Assembly (NCBI GenBank): GCA_013151645.1 | Contig: JAADHU010000013.1 | Coordinates: 1-64,000, forward strand | DNA: 64,000 nucleotides | Reading direction: 5' to 3' | Source of the DNA: Gammaproteobacteria bacterium | GTDB taxonomy: Bacteria > Pseudomonadota > Gammaproteobacteria > Steroidobacterales > Woeseiaceae | Shown here: positions 9,305-17,525 of the stretch, piece after piece | How positions within the stretch are numbered: the first letter of the stretch is position 1 | Layout: the number at the start of each line of letters is the position of its first letter | Made by a program: the position numbers and the translations under genes | Notes under the pieces: model-generated | What the model was told of the DNA's origin: nothing | The model's database searches: none | Seen by the model: the letters and a program-made list of their open reading frames with translations, nothing else

Positions 9305-9417
9305 TTGCGACACATCGTTCGTCCTTCGTCCAGCGATTCTTTTCCGGCTCCGGATGCTACGTACGTCGTTCTTTTTCGTTATGGCAGGCATTCTAACGCC
9401 TGCAAATTCAAAGTGTG

Positions 9418-10059
9418 CTACTTATTGTGAATCCATCGCATCACTGGCTGTAACCACTCGTCTCTCGGTAAATAGAAAGCCGCATGATTCTTGCCCGTCG
9501 ATATTTCGATTTCCTCAAACGATACGGGCCCATCGCCGCGTTCCGCGAACGAGCGGCAACTGTGCGCAACCACATCCGATGTTTCAATGACTGAGAGGAT
9601 TCGCCCGGACAAGCGCAAATGCGGAAACCGCGGTGCCCAGTTGATACAGGCGGCCAGCAAAGCGTAGCGAATTTCGGGACGACGCAGGGAACTCGATACC
9701 TGCGTGGCGATGATGCCGCCTTTCGAAAAGCCGACCACGACGATCTGAGAGGGCTCCACGCCACGCGCGATCAATGCTTCGATCTGGCTGATGGTAATCC
9801 CGGCGTATTCGTAAATATTGGTGTTCCGCGCCCGCACTTCGGATATGACGGTAGCGCCCTGCGCAGACAACGCATCGACGATGGCCGGGTAGTCGTACAG
9901 TCCCCATTCAGGATGCATCGGCCGGGGTCCGGCATTTTCGATTATCTGGCCATGCAGATAAAATACAAAAGTTTCGGTCCCGGCTGCCAAGGCGGCGTTC
10001 ATTCGCAAGAGCACGGCGAGGGCGAAACCGATGAGCGTAAGTGTGTGTTTTGCTGGCAT
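9418..10059 (-). CDS. Secreted alpha/beta-hydrolase-like protein
   Basis: 213 residues with a signal peptide (LTLIGFALAVLLRMNAALA then AGTETF). FYLHGQIIEN provides the oxyanion-side HG motif, IVVVGFSKGGIIA is the nucleophile elbow (GxSxG), and the final KNHAAFYLP supplies a candidate catalytic His. The fold is therefore a small periplasmic or exported alpha/beta hydrolase; the substrate cannot be told from sequence. It lies just downstream of the DUF6152 protein on the same strand (29-base gap), so it is probably co-transcribed with it. Confidence 0.75.
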   Translation of the reverse strand: MPAKHTLTLIGFALAVLLRMNAALAAGTETFVFYLHGQIIENAGPRPMHPEWGLYDYPAIVDALSAQGATVISEVRARNTNIYEYAGITISQIEALIARGVEPSQIVVVGFSKGGIIATQVSSSLRRPEIRYALLAACINWAPRFPHLRLSGRILSVIETSDVVAHSCRSFAERGDGPVSFEEIEISTGKNHAAFYLPRDEWLQPVMRWIHNK

Positions 10060-10088
10060 CTGATGACCCTCTACGGAACCTGCACGCG

Positions 10089-11498
10089 TTATTCGTCGCT
10101 CGGCTGATTATTGAAGTAATCGTCAAGCACGCCGTCGAAATGCAGCCCGCGATAGAACGCGTCCGGGTCGCAGGGTGAGTACAGCAGGTCCGTGTCGTCG
10201 GAGCGGGTCCACAACAAGCGCTTGGTGATCGGACGCTGGTAGTACTTCGGATCATGCAAAGTAGCCACCATGACCAGGTCCCCGTCATCATTGAGCCAGT
10301 AACGTTCGAGGATTCTGGCATCCGCGGATATCGGCTCCGCGTTATGCGTCAGTACGGCTTCGGATAAATTGCGCGTATCGATCACGAGCGTTGACCCGTC
10401 CCAGCTGGCGAGGGATTCGCCCATGATGTCGTGATCCCGTTCGGTGCTGTGTTCTTTTCGGTCAAACCAGAATCGTCGAATGCCGTTGTCGTTCGCATAC
10501 AATACAGTCAGGCGATTGGTCGTTGCCATGATTTCTATGTCGCCGCGCCGCGCCTGTCGGCGCATTGGCCCGACCTCTATGCAGCGAAGAATCGGGTCGT
10601 ACGCGCCTTTCTGGTATTCGCGATGTCGTGCCGTCCCTGCCTCGGTCAGCTGCGGGTTGGTTCGGCCGATAGGACCGAGCACAATGGAGCGCTTCCAGAT
10701 GCCCGTCAGGTCAACCGGCGCCATGGGAGCCGGTGGTTTTGCTTGCCATACATCCGGCGTCGTGCGAACGGCGGAAAATGTCTTCGCATCCAACTCTGCA
10801 AAATTGCTGTATCCGGCAATCATGTTGAATACGCCTTCGATTTCACCGTCAACGAGCCTGCCGGTCAGTTCCAGTTTGGCCGGGAATCCCGCCCGATTCT
10901 CCCGACTCAAGACCATGACGAATGAGTCCTCACCGACAGCGACATCGATGACTTCGTCATCGAAGATCGCTCTCACGTTATCACCGTCACGTTCAAACTG
11001 GAGGTGTAACGGCGCGCCAGGCAGCGGTTTATCGACGTCAAAAGCCCAGTCACCAAGCAATTTTTCAATGAGAGGTGAGGTCGGATCGCTCACCAGTTCT
11101 GTCGCTGCCACGTTGACCTTGCGCCGCGCGGCGTCGCCGTACATGGAATACAGTTTTCCGGCGGCCGTTTGCATTGAATCCAGGTAGACCCTGTGGGCGC
11201 CATCGCGGCCCGCGTAGCCATTGACCGTGATCGAATCGCCGATGCTGATCGTCCTGGCAGACACACCGCTGCGCCGCATCACGATGACATTCTGGCCGGC
11301 GACGACCCATTGATTCGTTTGCCCGTCCGTATCGACATCCAGAAAATACTGGATATGAGGATTGCGAAACCGCACCTCGGTGACCGTGCCGGTCACGGCG
11401 ATAAATTTGTTGGCGTCAAATTCGGCTGAGAATGAGTGGTGCCCGTAGGCAGATACACTCGCAGCCAGTGAGATGACGAGTGTCAGGACTTTCTTCAT
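10089..11498 (-). CDS. Secreted DUF6152-containing protein
   Basis: 469 residues starting at the ATG at 11498, which follows a GGAG site and yields a signal peptide ending VSAYGHHSFSAEF. Residues about 20-125 form the DUF6152 domain (HHSFSAEFDANKF, VTGTVTEVRFRNPH, ITVNGYAGRDG). A linker or beta-rich domain follows at about 140-260. The C-terminal 200 residues show the ASWDGSTLVIDTRNL pattern found in many uncharacterised secreted proteins, with CIEVGPMRRQ and conserved aromatic residues. It appears to be a two-part fusion of domains usually met separately. Its function is unknown. Confidence 0.75.
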   Translation of the reverse strand: MKKVLTLVISLAASVSAYGHHSFSAEFDANKFIAVTGTVTEVRFRNPHIQYFLDVDTDGQTNQWVVAGQNVIVMRRSGVSARTISIGDSITVNGYAGRDGAHRVYLDSMQTAAGKLYSMYGDAARRKVNVAATELVSDPTSPLIEKLLGDWAFDVDKPLPGAPLHLQFERDGDNVRAIFDDEVIDVAVGEDSFVMVLSRENRAGFPAKLELTGRLVDGEIEGVFNMIAGYSNFAELDAKTFSAVRTTPDVWQAKPPAPMAPVDLTGIWKRSIVLGPIGRTNPQLTEAGTARHREYQKGAYDPILRCIEVGPMRRQARRGDIEIMATTNRLTVLYANDNGIRRFWFDRKEHSTERDHDIMGESLASWDGSTLVIDTRNLSEAVLTHNAEPISADARILERYWLNDDGDLVMVATLHDPKYYQRPITKRLLWTRSDDTDLLYSPCDPDAFYRGLHFDGVLDDYFNNQPSDE

Positions 11499-11514
11499 CG
11501 AGCGTGCTCCGTAA

Positions 11515-11859
11515 CTACGATTGTTCTTGCTTGACGCCCAGTTTATAGGAATCAATGATCCCGAACAGCCAGCACAGGCCGAGAACAATCGCGGACAGGT
11601 TAACTATTACGCTAGCCGAGTCACTTGTGGAATTTGAAGCCATCGTGACGACGCTGCCCACATCAACGGGGTTATCTCCCAGGCTGATCTGGTCGATAAT
11701 GGCCAACGCCTGTCGGACGACGATGGTCACGATGGCGGTCGATGCAGTCAACGCGACGACGATCAGGATTGAACCACGCAGGTAGTGCTTCAGCAGCAAG
11801 TGGCCAAGGCCGGGAAATACCAGTGCGGAGAGCAGCGCCGATTTGGTCGATTTCTTCAT
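11515..11859 (-). CDS. Small membrane protein
   Basis: 114 residues. A basic N-terminus leads into SALLSALVFPGLGHLLLKHYLRG, a motif seen in small multi-helix proteins of unknown role (PGLGH followed by a membrane helix). Helices lie at about 8-24, 30-50 and 82-104. It sits 16 bases upstream of the DUF6152 gene on the same strand and is divergent from the aminotransferase gene at 11977. No function can be assigned. Confidence 0.65.
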   Translation of the reverse strand: MKKSTKSALLSALVFPGLGHLLLKHYLRGSILIVVALTASTAIVTIVVRQALAIIDQISLGDNPVDVGSVVTMASNSTSDSASVIVNLSAIVLGLCWLFGIIDSYKLGVKQEQS

Positions 11860-11976
11860 TCGGCCACTATAGGCCCTTGTCAGGCTGTCGTCTTCGCGTC
11901 AATTCTCGCGCAAGAAGCGTTAAGATGCAGTATTGTCCTGATCCGGACTGGCCGGACCCTAAACCAAGGCACATTG

Positions 11977-13716
11977 ATGAGCAACGAAACCCTTGATCTC
12001 GGCTATTTACGCCAACAAATCGTTGGCGTGGATTCGACCTTCACGACGCCGTTCGGCGAACGTCTGATGACCTATTGTGACTACACTGCGTCGGGCCGTT
12101 GCCTGAAATTCGTAGAATCGTATCTGCAGAGCCTGCAGGAAATTTATGCCAATACCCATACCGAGGACGATATCACCGGCCGCAGTATGAGCCAGTTGTT
12201 GCACGAGGCCGAAGAGAGCATCAAGAAGTCGGTCAATGCGGGACCCAGTGGGCGAATTATTGCGGCGGGTACCGGTGCGACCGGCGCCATTCACCAGCTG
12301 CAGCAGATCGTCGGCGTTGCTATCGCGCCGGCTACGCGCGGCAACTTCTATGCATTACTGGAAAAGTCCGATCTTGATGTGACTGCAGCGGATATCAACA
12401 ATGTCTTCGCGCAAGGCCAGCCCGTGGTTTTTATCGGACCGTACGAGCATCACTCGAACGAGATTTCATGGCGCGAGTCGCTGGCAACGACGGTCGAGGT
12501 ACGGATGGATGTGGCCGGCAACATCGACCTGAATCATCTTGAAGAACTCTTGCAGGACCCGACTTACCAAAACCGGCTGCGCATCGGCTCTTTTTCCGCG
12601 GCGTCCAACGTAACAGGCATCCGCTCGGACGTACGCCGTATCGCCAGTTTATTGCACAAGTATGACGCCATGGCCTGTTTTGACTATGCCGCGAGTGCGC
12701 CCTACGTGGACATTGACATGAACCCTGAACCATCGGGCGAGGGAGACGATCCATCGATCGACGCCGTATTTATTTCGCCGCACAAGTTTCTCGGTGGGCC
12801 TGGCTCGAGCGGCGTGCTCGTATTCAATGAGCGCATTTATCATCGGGAATTGCCACCAACCATGAGTGCCGGCGGAACGGTCGACTACGTGGGTCTGCAT
12901 GGGCAGGACTTTATCAGCGGTATCGAAGAACGCGAAAAAGCCGGCACGCCCGGTGTGTTGCAGACGCTCAAAGCGGGACTCGTCTTTCAGATCAAAGACC
13001 GTGTCGGCGTGAAACGTATCAATAAACGCGAGCATGAATTGACGGAGCGTGCGTTGAAGAGTTGGGGCGATGACGAAAACGTCGAGATTCTTGGCAATCC
13101 GGATCCGTCCATGCGCGTCGGCATTATGTCGTTCAACGTAAAAGACTCAAAGGGCAGTTACCTGCACCATAAATTCGTCACCGCTTTATTGAACGATTTA
13201 TTCGGCATTCAATCGCGCGCCGGCTGTTCCTGCGCCGGACCTTACGGACATCGCTTGCTGGACATTGATGAGGATACGTCCGATCGTTTTCGCGACGTTG
13301 TGCAAAGCGGGTATTGTGGCCTCAAGCCGGGCTGGTGCCGAGTCGGGCTTCATTGGGTGATGGACGACGCGGAAGCCGACTACGTCATTGATGCCGTACA
13401 TTTTGTCGCGCGACACGGTTACCGGTTCTTGTCTTTGTATGATTTCGATCTTTGCAGCGGCACCTGGTCGCATCGAAAAGTGAAAGACGAACTGCAGGCG
13501 TTCTCACTGGATTCCGCGTTGGCGGCTGACGAGCATGATCCCGCAGTATTGAGCGATCCGCTGCGCAGGCAACTGTACGATCACTACATGACGGAAGCCA
13601 ATCGCTGGGTCGAGCGCCTGAAAGACGAAACAGCGGCATCCTTGATGACACTCGACGGTGAATTGGGCGAGTTGCAGTTTTTTGCCTTGCCTGAACACGT
13701 GAATCAGTCGCATTAG
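11977..13716 (+). CDS. Class V aminotransferase / cysteine-desulfurase-like enzyme
   Basis: 579 residues from MSNETLDLGYLRQQIVG; the frame is open further upstream, but the ATG at 11977 starts the conserved part. The PLP fold covers about 1-440: YCDYTASGRCLKFVE near the start, GTGATGAIHQLQ, ACFDYAASAPYVD, and the PLP lysine in ISPHKFLGGPGSSG at residue 270. SRAGCSCAGPYGHRLL near 410-425 occupies the position of the catalytic-cysteine loop in SufS-like desulfurases. The C-terminal 130 residues are an extension not usual in SufS or IscS. It probably acts on a sulfur- or amino-containing substrate; true desulfurase activity is not established. No suf or isc genes are adjacent. Confidence 0.85.
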   Translation: MSNETLDLGYLRQQIVGVDSTFTTPFGERLMTYCDYTASGRCLKFVESYLQSLQEIYANTHTEDDITGRSMSQLLHEAEESIKKSVNAGPSGRIIAAGTGATGAIHQLQQIVGVAIAPATRGNFYALLEKSDLDVTAADINNVFAQGQPVVFIGPYEHHSNEISWRESLATTVEVRMDVAGNIDLNHLEELLQDPTYQNRLRIGSFSAASNVTGIRSDVRRIASLLHKYDAMACFDYAASAPYVDIDMNPEPSGEGDDPSIDAVFISPHKFLGGPGSSGVLVFNERIYHRELPPTMSAGGTVDYVGLHGQDFISGIEEREKAGTPGVLQTLKAGLVFQIKDRVGVKRINKREHELTERALKSWGDDENVEILGNPDPSMRVGIMSFNVKDSKGSYLHHKFVTALLNDLFGIQSRAGCSCAGPYGHRLLDIDEDTSDRFRDVVQSGYCGLKPGWCRVGLHWVMDDAEADYVIDAVHFVARHGYRFLSLYDFDLCSGTWSHRKVKDELQAFSLDSALAADEHDPAVLSDPLRRQLYDHYMTEANRWVERLKDETAASLMTLDGELGELQFFALPEHVNQSH

Positions 13717-13745
13717 CAGACCGTCGTTTTGATCAAGAGGGCCGT

Positions 13746-14195
13746 ATGAGTAAGGAATCGAAGAACCGATCAGGACATGGCCGGGACATATCGTTTGGCG
13801 GATTTCTCCTGCGCTTCGTTGCTGCGCTTATCCTTGTCCTGGCGACCTACAATCCGGGTGACTGGTCCTACGTTGACTGGCTGCGCCAGGCGCTGGCCGA
13901 TGGTGCGCTGGGTTCTCAGCACTTCTTTGTTGGTGTTCTGATTCTGATTGGCTGGACCGTGTTCATCGTTGCCACAATTCGTTCGCTGGGTACGCTGGGC
14001 CTGATTCTCGGTGCCGCGTTCTTTGCGACACTGATCTGGGTGCTCATAGATTTCGGTATTCTTGCCGCGGATTCTGCCAAGTCTGTGACCTGGATTGCCC
14101 TGGTCTGCATCGCCGGCTTGCTGGCGATCGGTGTGTCATGGTCACACGTGTGGCGAAAAGTAACCGGTCAGCTGGAAGTTAACGACGACGATTGA
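13746..14195 (+). CDS. DUF6524 family membrane protein
   Basis: 149 residues with four predicted helices (about 20-38, 58-78, 83-105, 113-133). The FGGFLLRFVAALILVLATYNPGDWSY segment near the start is characteristic of this family of short inner-membrane proteins of unknown function, found in marine Gamma- and Alphaproteobacteria. GAGGGCC precedes the ATG. It lies 29 bases after the aminotransferase gene, and its 3' end overlaps that of the convergent APC permease by 28 bases. Confidence 0.8.
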   Translation: MSKESKNRSGHGRDISFGGFLLRFVAALILVLATYNPGDWSYVDWLRQALADGALGSQHFFVGVLILIGWTVFIVATIRSLGTLGLILGAAFFATLIWVLIDFGILAADSAKSVTWIALVCIAGLLAIGVSWSHVWRKVTGQLEVNDDD

Positions 14196-15502
14196 TCGGT
14201 TCGGGTCCTGGCCGACAGGAAATAGAACAGCAGCCCGGCGGCGATAATGCCAAGCCCGAAAAGTCCTTCTTTGGGCTTACTGATGAGCACGAAATACAGC
14301 GTCCAGCCGGTCAACGCCAGGTAGATAAGCGGCGGGATCGGGTAGGCGAAGGTCCGATACGGGCGGGGAAGATCGGGTTGCCGCACACGCAAGACGAAGA
14401 TTCCCATGACTGTCGCGAAACTATTCAGGGCCAGCGTGAAGCCGGCGAAGATCAAAATCGATTCAAAGCTGGAGGTCAACACGAACAGCAGTGTGAGTGC
14501 CGACTGGATGTAGATCGCCCTGGAAGGAATGCCATCGGCATTGGTTTTTGCCAGGAATCGCAGTCCACGAAAGTCCTCCCCGATGACCTGCAAGACACGA
14601 GGGCCGGCGATTGTCATCGCGCTGACCGTGGAGATCAGCAGCATCGCCAGGACGATGCCGGTGAATCGTCCGCCCAGACTACCGAATGCCGATTTTGCCG
14701 CAATAACGCCTATTTCCACCTGACCCGTCATGGAATCCATCGAGGCGACCTTGAGAAAGACATAGTTAAGAGCGACATACAGAATCATCACGATCGACGT
14801 TCCACTGATCAGGATCCACGGCAAAGTTCGCTGTGGATTCTCCAGTTCGCTGCTCAGATAGGTTGCTGCGTTCCAGCCGGTGTAGGCGTAACTGACATAG
14901 ATGAGCGAGACGGCAAAAGCACCGCTGGTCATGAGTGCACCGTCGCTGCGGCTCGGAAGAAAAGTCACGGGTTGTGCGACGTCGACGGCATACAATGCGG
15001 CGCTGCAAAAAATGACGATAACAGCGACTTTCAAAACGGTAAAAATGACCTGCAGGCCACCGCTGTTTCGCCGGCGGCCGCTATGGATGATCATCATGAT
15101 GATGACCAGTGTGCAGGCGAGGAGTTTTCGTATCCACGGATTTGGATCGCCGGGGAGGATGGAGGTCGCGTAGGCCGCGAAAGTGATGGCGGCCAGGGCC
15201 GTCGGAGCAGCGAAACCGATAGTTGCGGATACCCACCCGGATACGAAGCCGGCCGCGGGGTGATAAATTCTGCTGAGGAAGTTGTACTCGCCGCCTGAGC
15301 GCGGTAAGGCGGCGCCCAATTCAGCATAGGTCATGGCACCGCATACCGCGATAATGCCACCGATAGCCCACAGCGCCAGCAAGACGAAACCGGAGCGTAG
15401 TTCGAACAACTGGAAACCGAGGCTGGTAAATACGCCTGTGCCGATCATGTTGGCGATAACGATGGCCACCACTGTTGTATGTCGAAATTTCGCTCTGGCC
15501 AT
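14168..15502 (-). CDS. APC-family amino-acid permease
   Basis: 444 residues with 12 hydrophobic segments. The first-helix motif VIANMIGTGVFTSLGFQ holds the GTG-type unwound substrate-binding turn of the APC superfamily, and ALPRSGGEYNFLSRIYHPAAGFVSGW is the conserved loop of the LAT/APA subgroup. The enzyme-free context gives no specific substrate; amino-acid uptake or exchange across the inner membrane is the family role. It is about 100 bases from the omega-amidase end on the same strand and is probably a separate or last gene of that direction. Confidence 0.9.
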   Translation of the reverse strand: MARAKFRHTTVVAIVIANMIGTGVFTSLGFQLFELRSGFVLLALWAIGGIIAVCGAMTYAELGAALPRSGGEYNFLSRIYHPAAGFVSGWVSATIGFAAPTALAAITFAAYATSILPGDPNPWIRKLLACTLVIIMMIIHSGRRRNSGGLQVIFTVLKVAVIVIFCSAALYAVDVAQPVTFLPSRSDGALMTSGAFAVSLIYVSYAYTGWNAATYLSSELENPQRTLPWILISGTSIVMILYVALNYVFLKVASMDSMTGQVEIGVIAAKSAFGSLGGRFTGIVLAMLLISTVSAMTIAGPRVLQVIGEDFRGLRFLAKTNADGIPSRAIYIQSALTLLFVLTSSFESILIFAGFTLALNSFATVMGIFVLRVRQPDLPRPYRTFAYPIPPLIYLALTGWTLYFVLISKPKEGLFGLGIIAAGLLFYFLSARTRTDQSSSLTSS

Positions 15503-15600
15503 GATTCGCGCGCTTTACTCAGGAACACACGGCATTATCATCGGGAATGTCCGCGTCGTCCAATCGGTATCGGGATGAAGTTTCGCGCTGAAAGGCGGCG

Positions 15601-16386
15601 TTACACGGGCAACGTGGAAATCAGGAAATCGTCGGCATCCTGATCAAACGCGAATTTCTTGCGAAACTTGTTCAGAACCGCCAGATCCAGAGAGGCAGTA
15701 GCAATACCTGTTTTGTCGCCGAGATTCGCCAGGTCATTACCCAGGTGGTCGATGATGGCACTGCCGCCGGCATAGGGGTGATCGTTGCCGTCGGTACCCA
15801 CTCGATTGACGCCCGCGACGTAGGCCAGATTCTCGATAGCGCGTGCGCGAATCAGCGTTTCCCACGCGAGGTGGCGTGGGCTCGGCCAGTTAGCTACGTA
15901 GAGTAATAAATCGTAGCGATCCCGATTTCGACTCCAGACGGGAAAGCGCAGGTCGTAGCAAATCATCGGGCAAATTCGAAAGCCGTTAATTTCGAACGTT
16001 ACCAGCTCATTGCCCGCTGAGTAATGCCGGTCTTCATCCGCCAGTCGAAACAAATGGCGTTTGTCATACAGTGCATGCGATCCGTCGGGTCTCATCAGGA
16101 TAAAGCGATTATAGAAATGGCCGTTGTCTTCAATGATCAAACTGCCGCACAGGCAGGTTTTCTGTTCCGCGCTGACGCGGCGCATCCATTTTACCGAGGG
16201 CCCGTTCCAGCGCTCAGCCTGGGTCTGTGCTTCCATCGTGAAACCGGTACTGAACATCTCCGGTAGCACGATCAGGTCGCCCGGGCTGTCGAGACCATTG
16301 ATGACGTCTTCAAAATAACCGCAATTCTTGCTGGCGTCGTGCCAATGCAGGTCTGCTTGTACGATGGTGACATCTAGAGCTGACAT
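15601..16386 (-). CDS. yafV: Omega-amidase, nitrilase superfamily (YafV-like)
   Basis: 261 residues from MSALDVTIVQADLHWHDASKN; the longer frame to 16470 runs into the upstream gene. The nitrilase triad is visible: Glu in VLPEMFSTGF, Lys in YDKRHLFRLADE and Cys in CPMICYDLRFPVW. The HWHD-type N-terminus and the FSTGFTM loop match the YafV/Nit2 omega-amidases, which hydrolyse alpha-ketoglutaramate or alpha-ketosuccinamate to the keto acid and ammonia. It overlaps the 3' end of the aminotransferase by 13 bases, consistent with removal of the amide keto acid formed when glutamine is the amino donor. Confidence 0.9.
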   Translation of the reverse strand: MSALDVTIVQADLHWHDASKNCGYFEDVINGLDSPGDLIVLPEMFSTGFTMEAQTQAERWNGPSVKWMRRVSAEQKTCLCGSLIIEDNGHFYNRFILMRPDGSHALYDKRHLFRLADEDRHYSAGNELVTFEINGFRICPMICYDLRFPVWSRNRDRYDLLLYVANWPSPRHLAWETLIRARAIENLAYVAGVNRVGTDGNDHPYAGGSAIIDHLGNDLANLGDKTGIATASLDLAVLNKFRKKFAFDQDADDFLISTLPV

Positions 16387-17525
16387 AATTTTCCTGCGGC
16401 CTCTTCGAGTATGGCGTCGTCTTTTGCAAAACAAAAACGCAGTTTTCGCCCCGGGGGTGGTTGCTCGCAAAAAACGGAAACAGGAATTGAAGCGACCCCA
16501 ATCTCCCGGGTTAACCGGCGTGAATAGTTTACATCGTCTTCTTCGCTAATTTCGCTGAAATCGAGTACCTGAAAAAAGGTACCTGCTGCCGGCGTAAAAG
16601 TGAAACGCGAATTCCTCACGAGATCGCAGAATCGATCGCGTTTTTTCTCGTAGAAACGCGGCAATTCGCGATAGTGTTCCGGCGTGAGCGTCATGAAGTC
16701 CGCCAGTGCATGCTGCAGCGGCGTTACGACTGAATAGCAGGCCCACTGGTGAATATTCCGGAATTCCGCCATGAGCTTTGACGGTGCGATGCAATAGCCG
16801 ACCTTCCAGCCGGTCACGTGGTAGGTCTTGCCGAATGAGGAAACAATAAACGTGCGTTGCCACAATTCATCGTGGCACGCCAGGCTCTGGTGTGCCTGGT
16901 CATCAAAAATAATGTGCTCATAGACTTCATCGGACAACAGGTAGATTGACGTATCGCGAGTCACTTCGGCGAGGGCATCGAGATCATCCGCGGTGAGAAT
17001 GACGCCGGTCGGATTTTGCGGGAAATTCAGGATGATGAGTCGTGTGCGACTGTTGATACTTTGTGCGAGCTGCTGCCAGTCGATGTGAAAATCGGGCCGG
17101 TCCCTGGTGATGACGAGCGGCAAATGCCGGGTGACTCCCCCGGCGAGCGTAACGGCGGGCTCATAGGAATCGTAGGCAGGATCAAATACGATGACCTCGT
17201 CGCCGGAACCAACCACTGCCTGAATGGTGCTGAACAATCCTTCCGTCGCTCCGTCACAGACCGTTATTTCGGTATCGGCGTCGATTTGTCTGCCGTACAA
17301 GTCCGCGGTTTTTTTGGCGATTGCGTGGCGCAATGCCGGTACGCCTGACATTGGTGCGTATTGATTGGCACCCGCGTGCAGGTGTTTATTCGCGAGTTCG
17401 AGCAAGCGTTCGTCCGGATTGAAGCTGGGGAAGCCTTGCGCTAGATTGATTGCGCCGCAATCGTTGGCAAGCTGCGTCATCACAGCGAAAATCGACATGC
17501 CGGTATCGGGTAATTTGCTATCCAT
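16374..17525 (-). CDS. ybdL: Methionine/glutamine-type PLP aminotransferase (YbdL/KAT-like)
   Basis: 383 residues, fold-type I. INLAQGFPSFNPDERL and NQYAPMSGVPALRHAIA are signatures of the YbdL / kynurenine aminotransferase (glutamine transaminase K) group. LNFPQNPTGVIL binds PLP-phosphate neighbours, YLLSDEVYEHIIFD carries the PLP-ring Asp/Tyr, and SSFGKTYHVTGWKVGY holds the Schiff-base lysine. The family prefers methionine, aromatic amino acids and glutamine. It overlaps both operon neighbours: 8 bases with the ALDH gene upstream and 13 with the omega-amidase gene downstream. This is strong support for a glutamine transaminase/omega-amidase pair acting in methionine salvage or keto-acid reamination. 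Confidence 0.9.
   Translation of the reverse strand: MDSKLPDTGMSIFAVMTQLANDCGAINLAQGFPSFNPDERLLELANKHLHAGANQYAPMSGVPALRHAIAKKTADLYGRQIDADTEITVCDGATEGLFSTIQAVVGSGDEVIVFDPAYDSYEPAVTLAGGVTRHLPLVITRDRPDFHIDWQQLAQSINSRTRLIILNFPQNPTGVILTADDLDALAEVTRDTSIYLLSDEVYEHIIFDDQAHQSLACHDELWQRTFIVSSFGKTYHVTGWKVGYCIAPSKLMAEFRNIHQWACYSVVTPLQHALADFMTLTPEHYRELPRFYEKKRDRFCDLVRNSRFTFTPAAGTFFQVLDFSEISEEDDVNYSRRLTREIGVASIPVSVFCEQPPPGRKLRFCFAKDDAILEEAAGKLCQL

Noticed and set aside
14192-15298. 368-codon plus-strand open frame
   Set aside because: It is antisense to the APC permease, whose protein has clear helices and family motifs; the antisense translation is Gln/Asp/Arg-rich with no domain.
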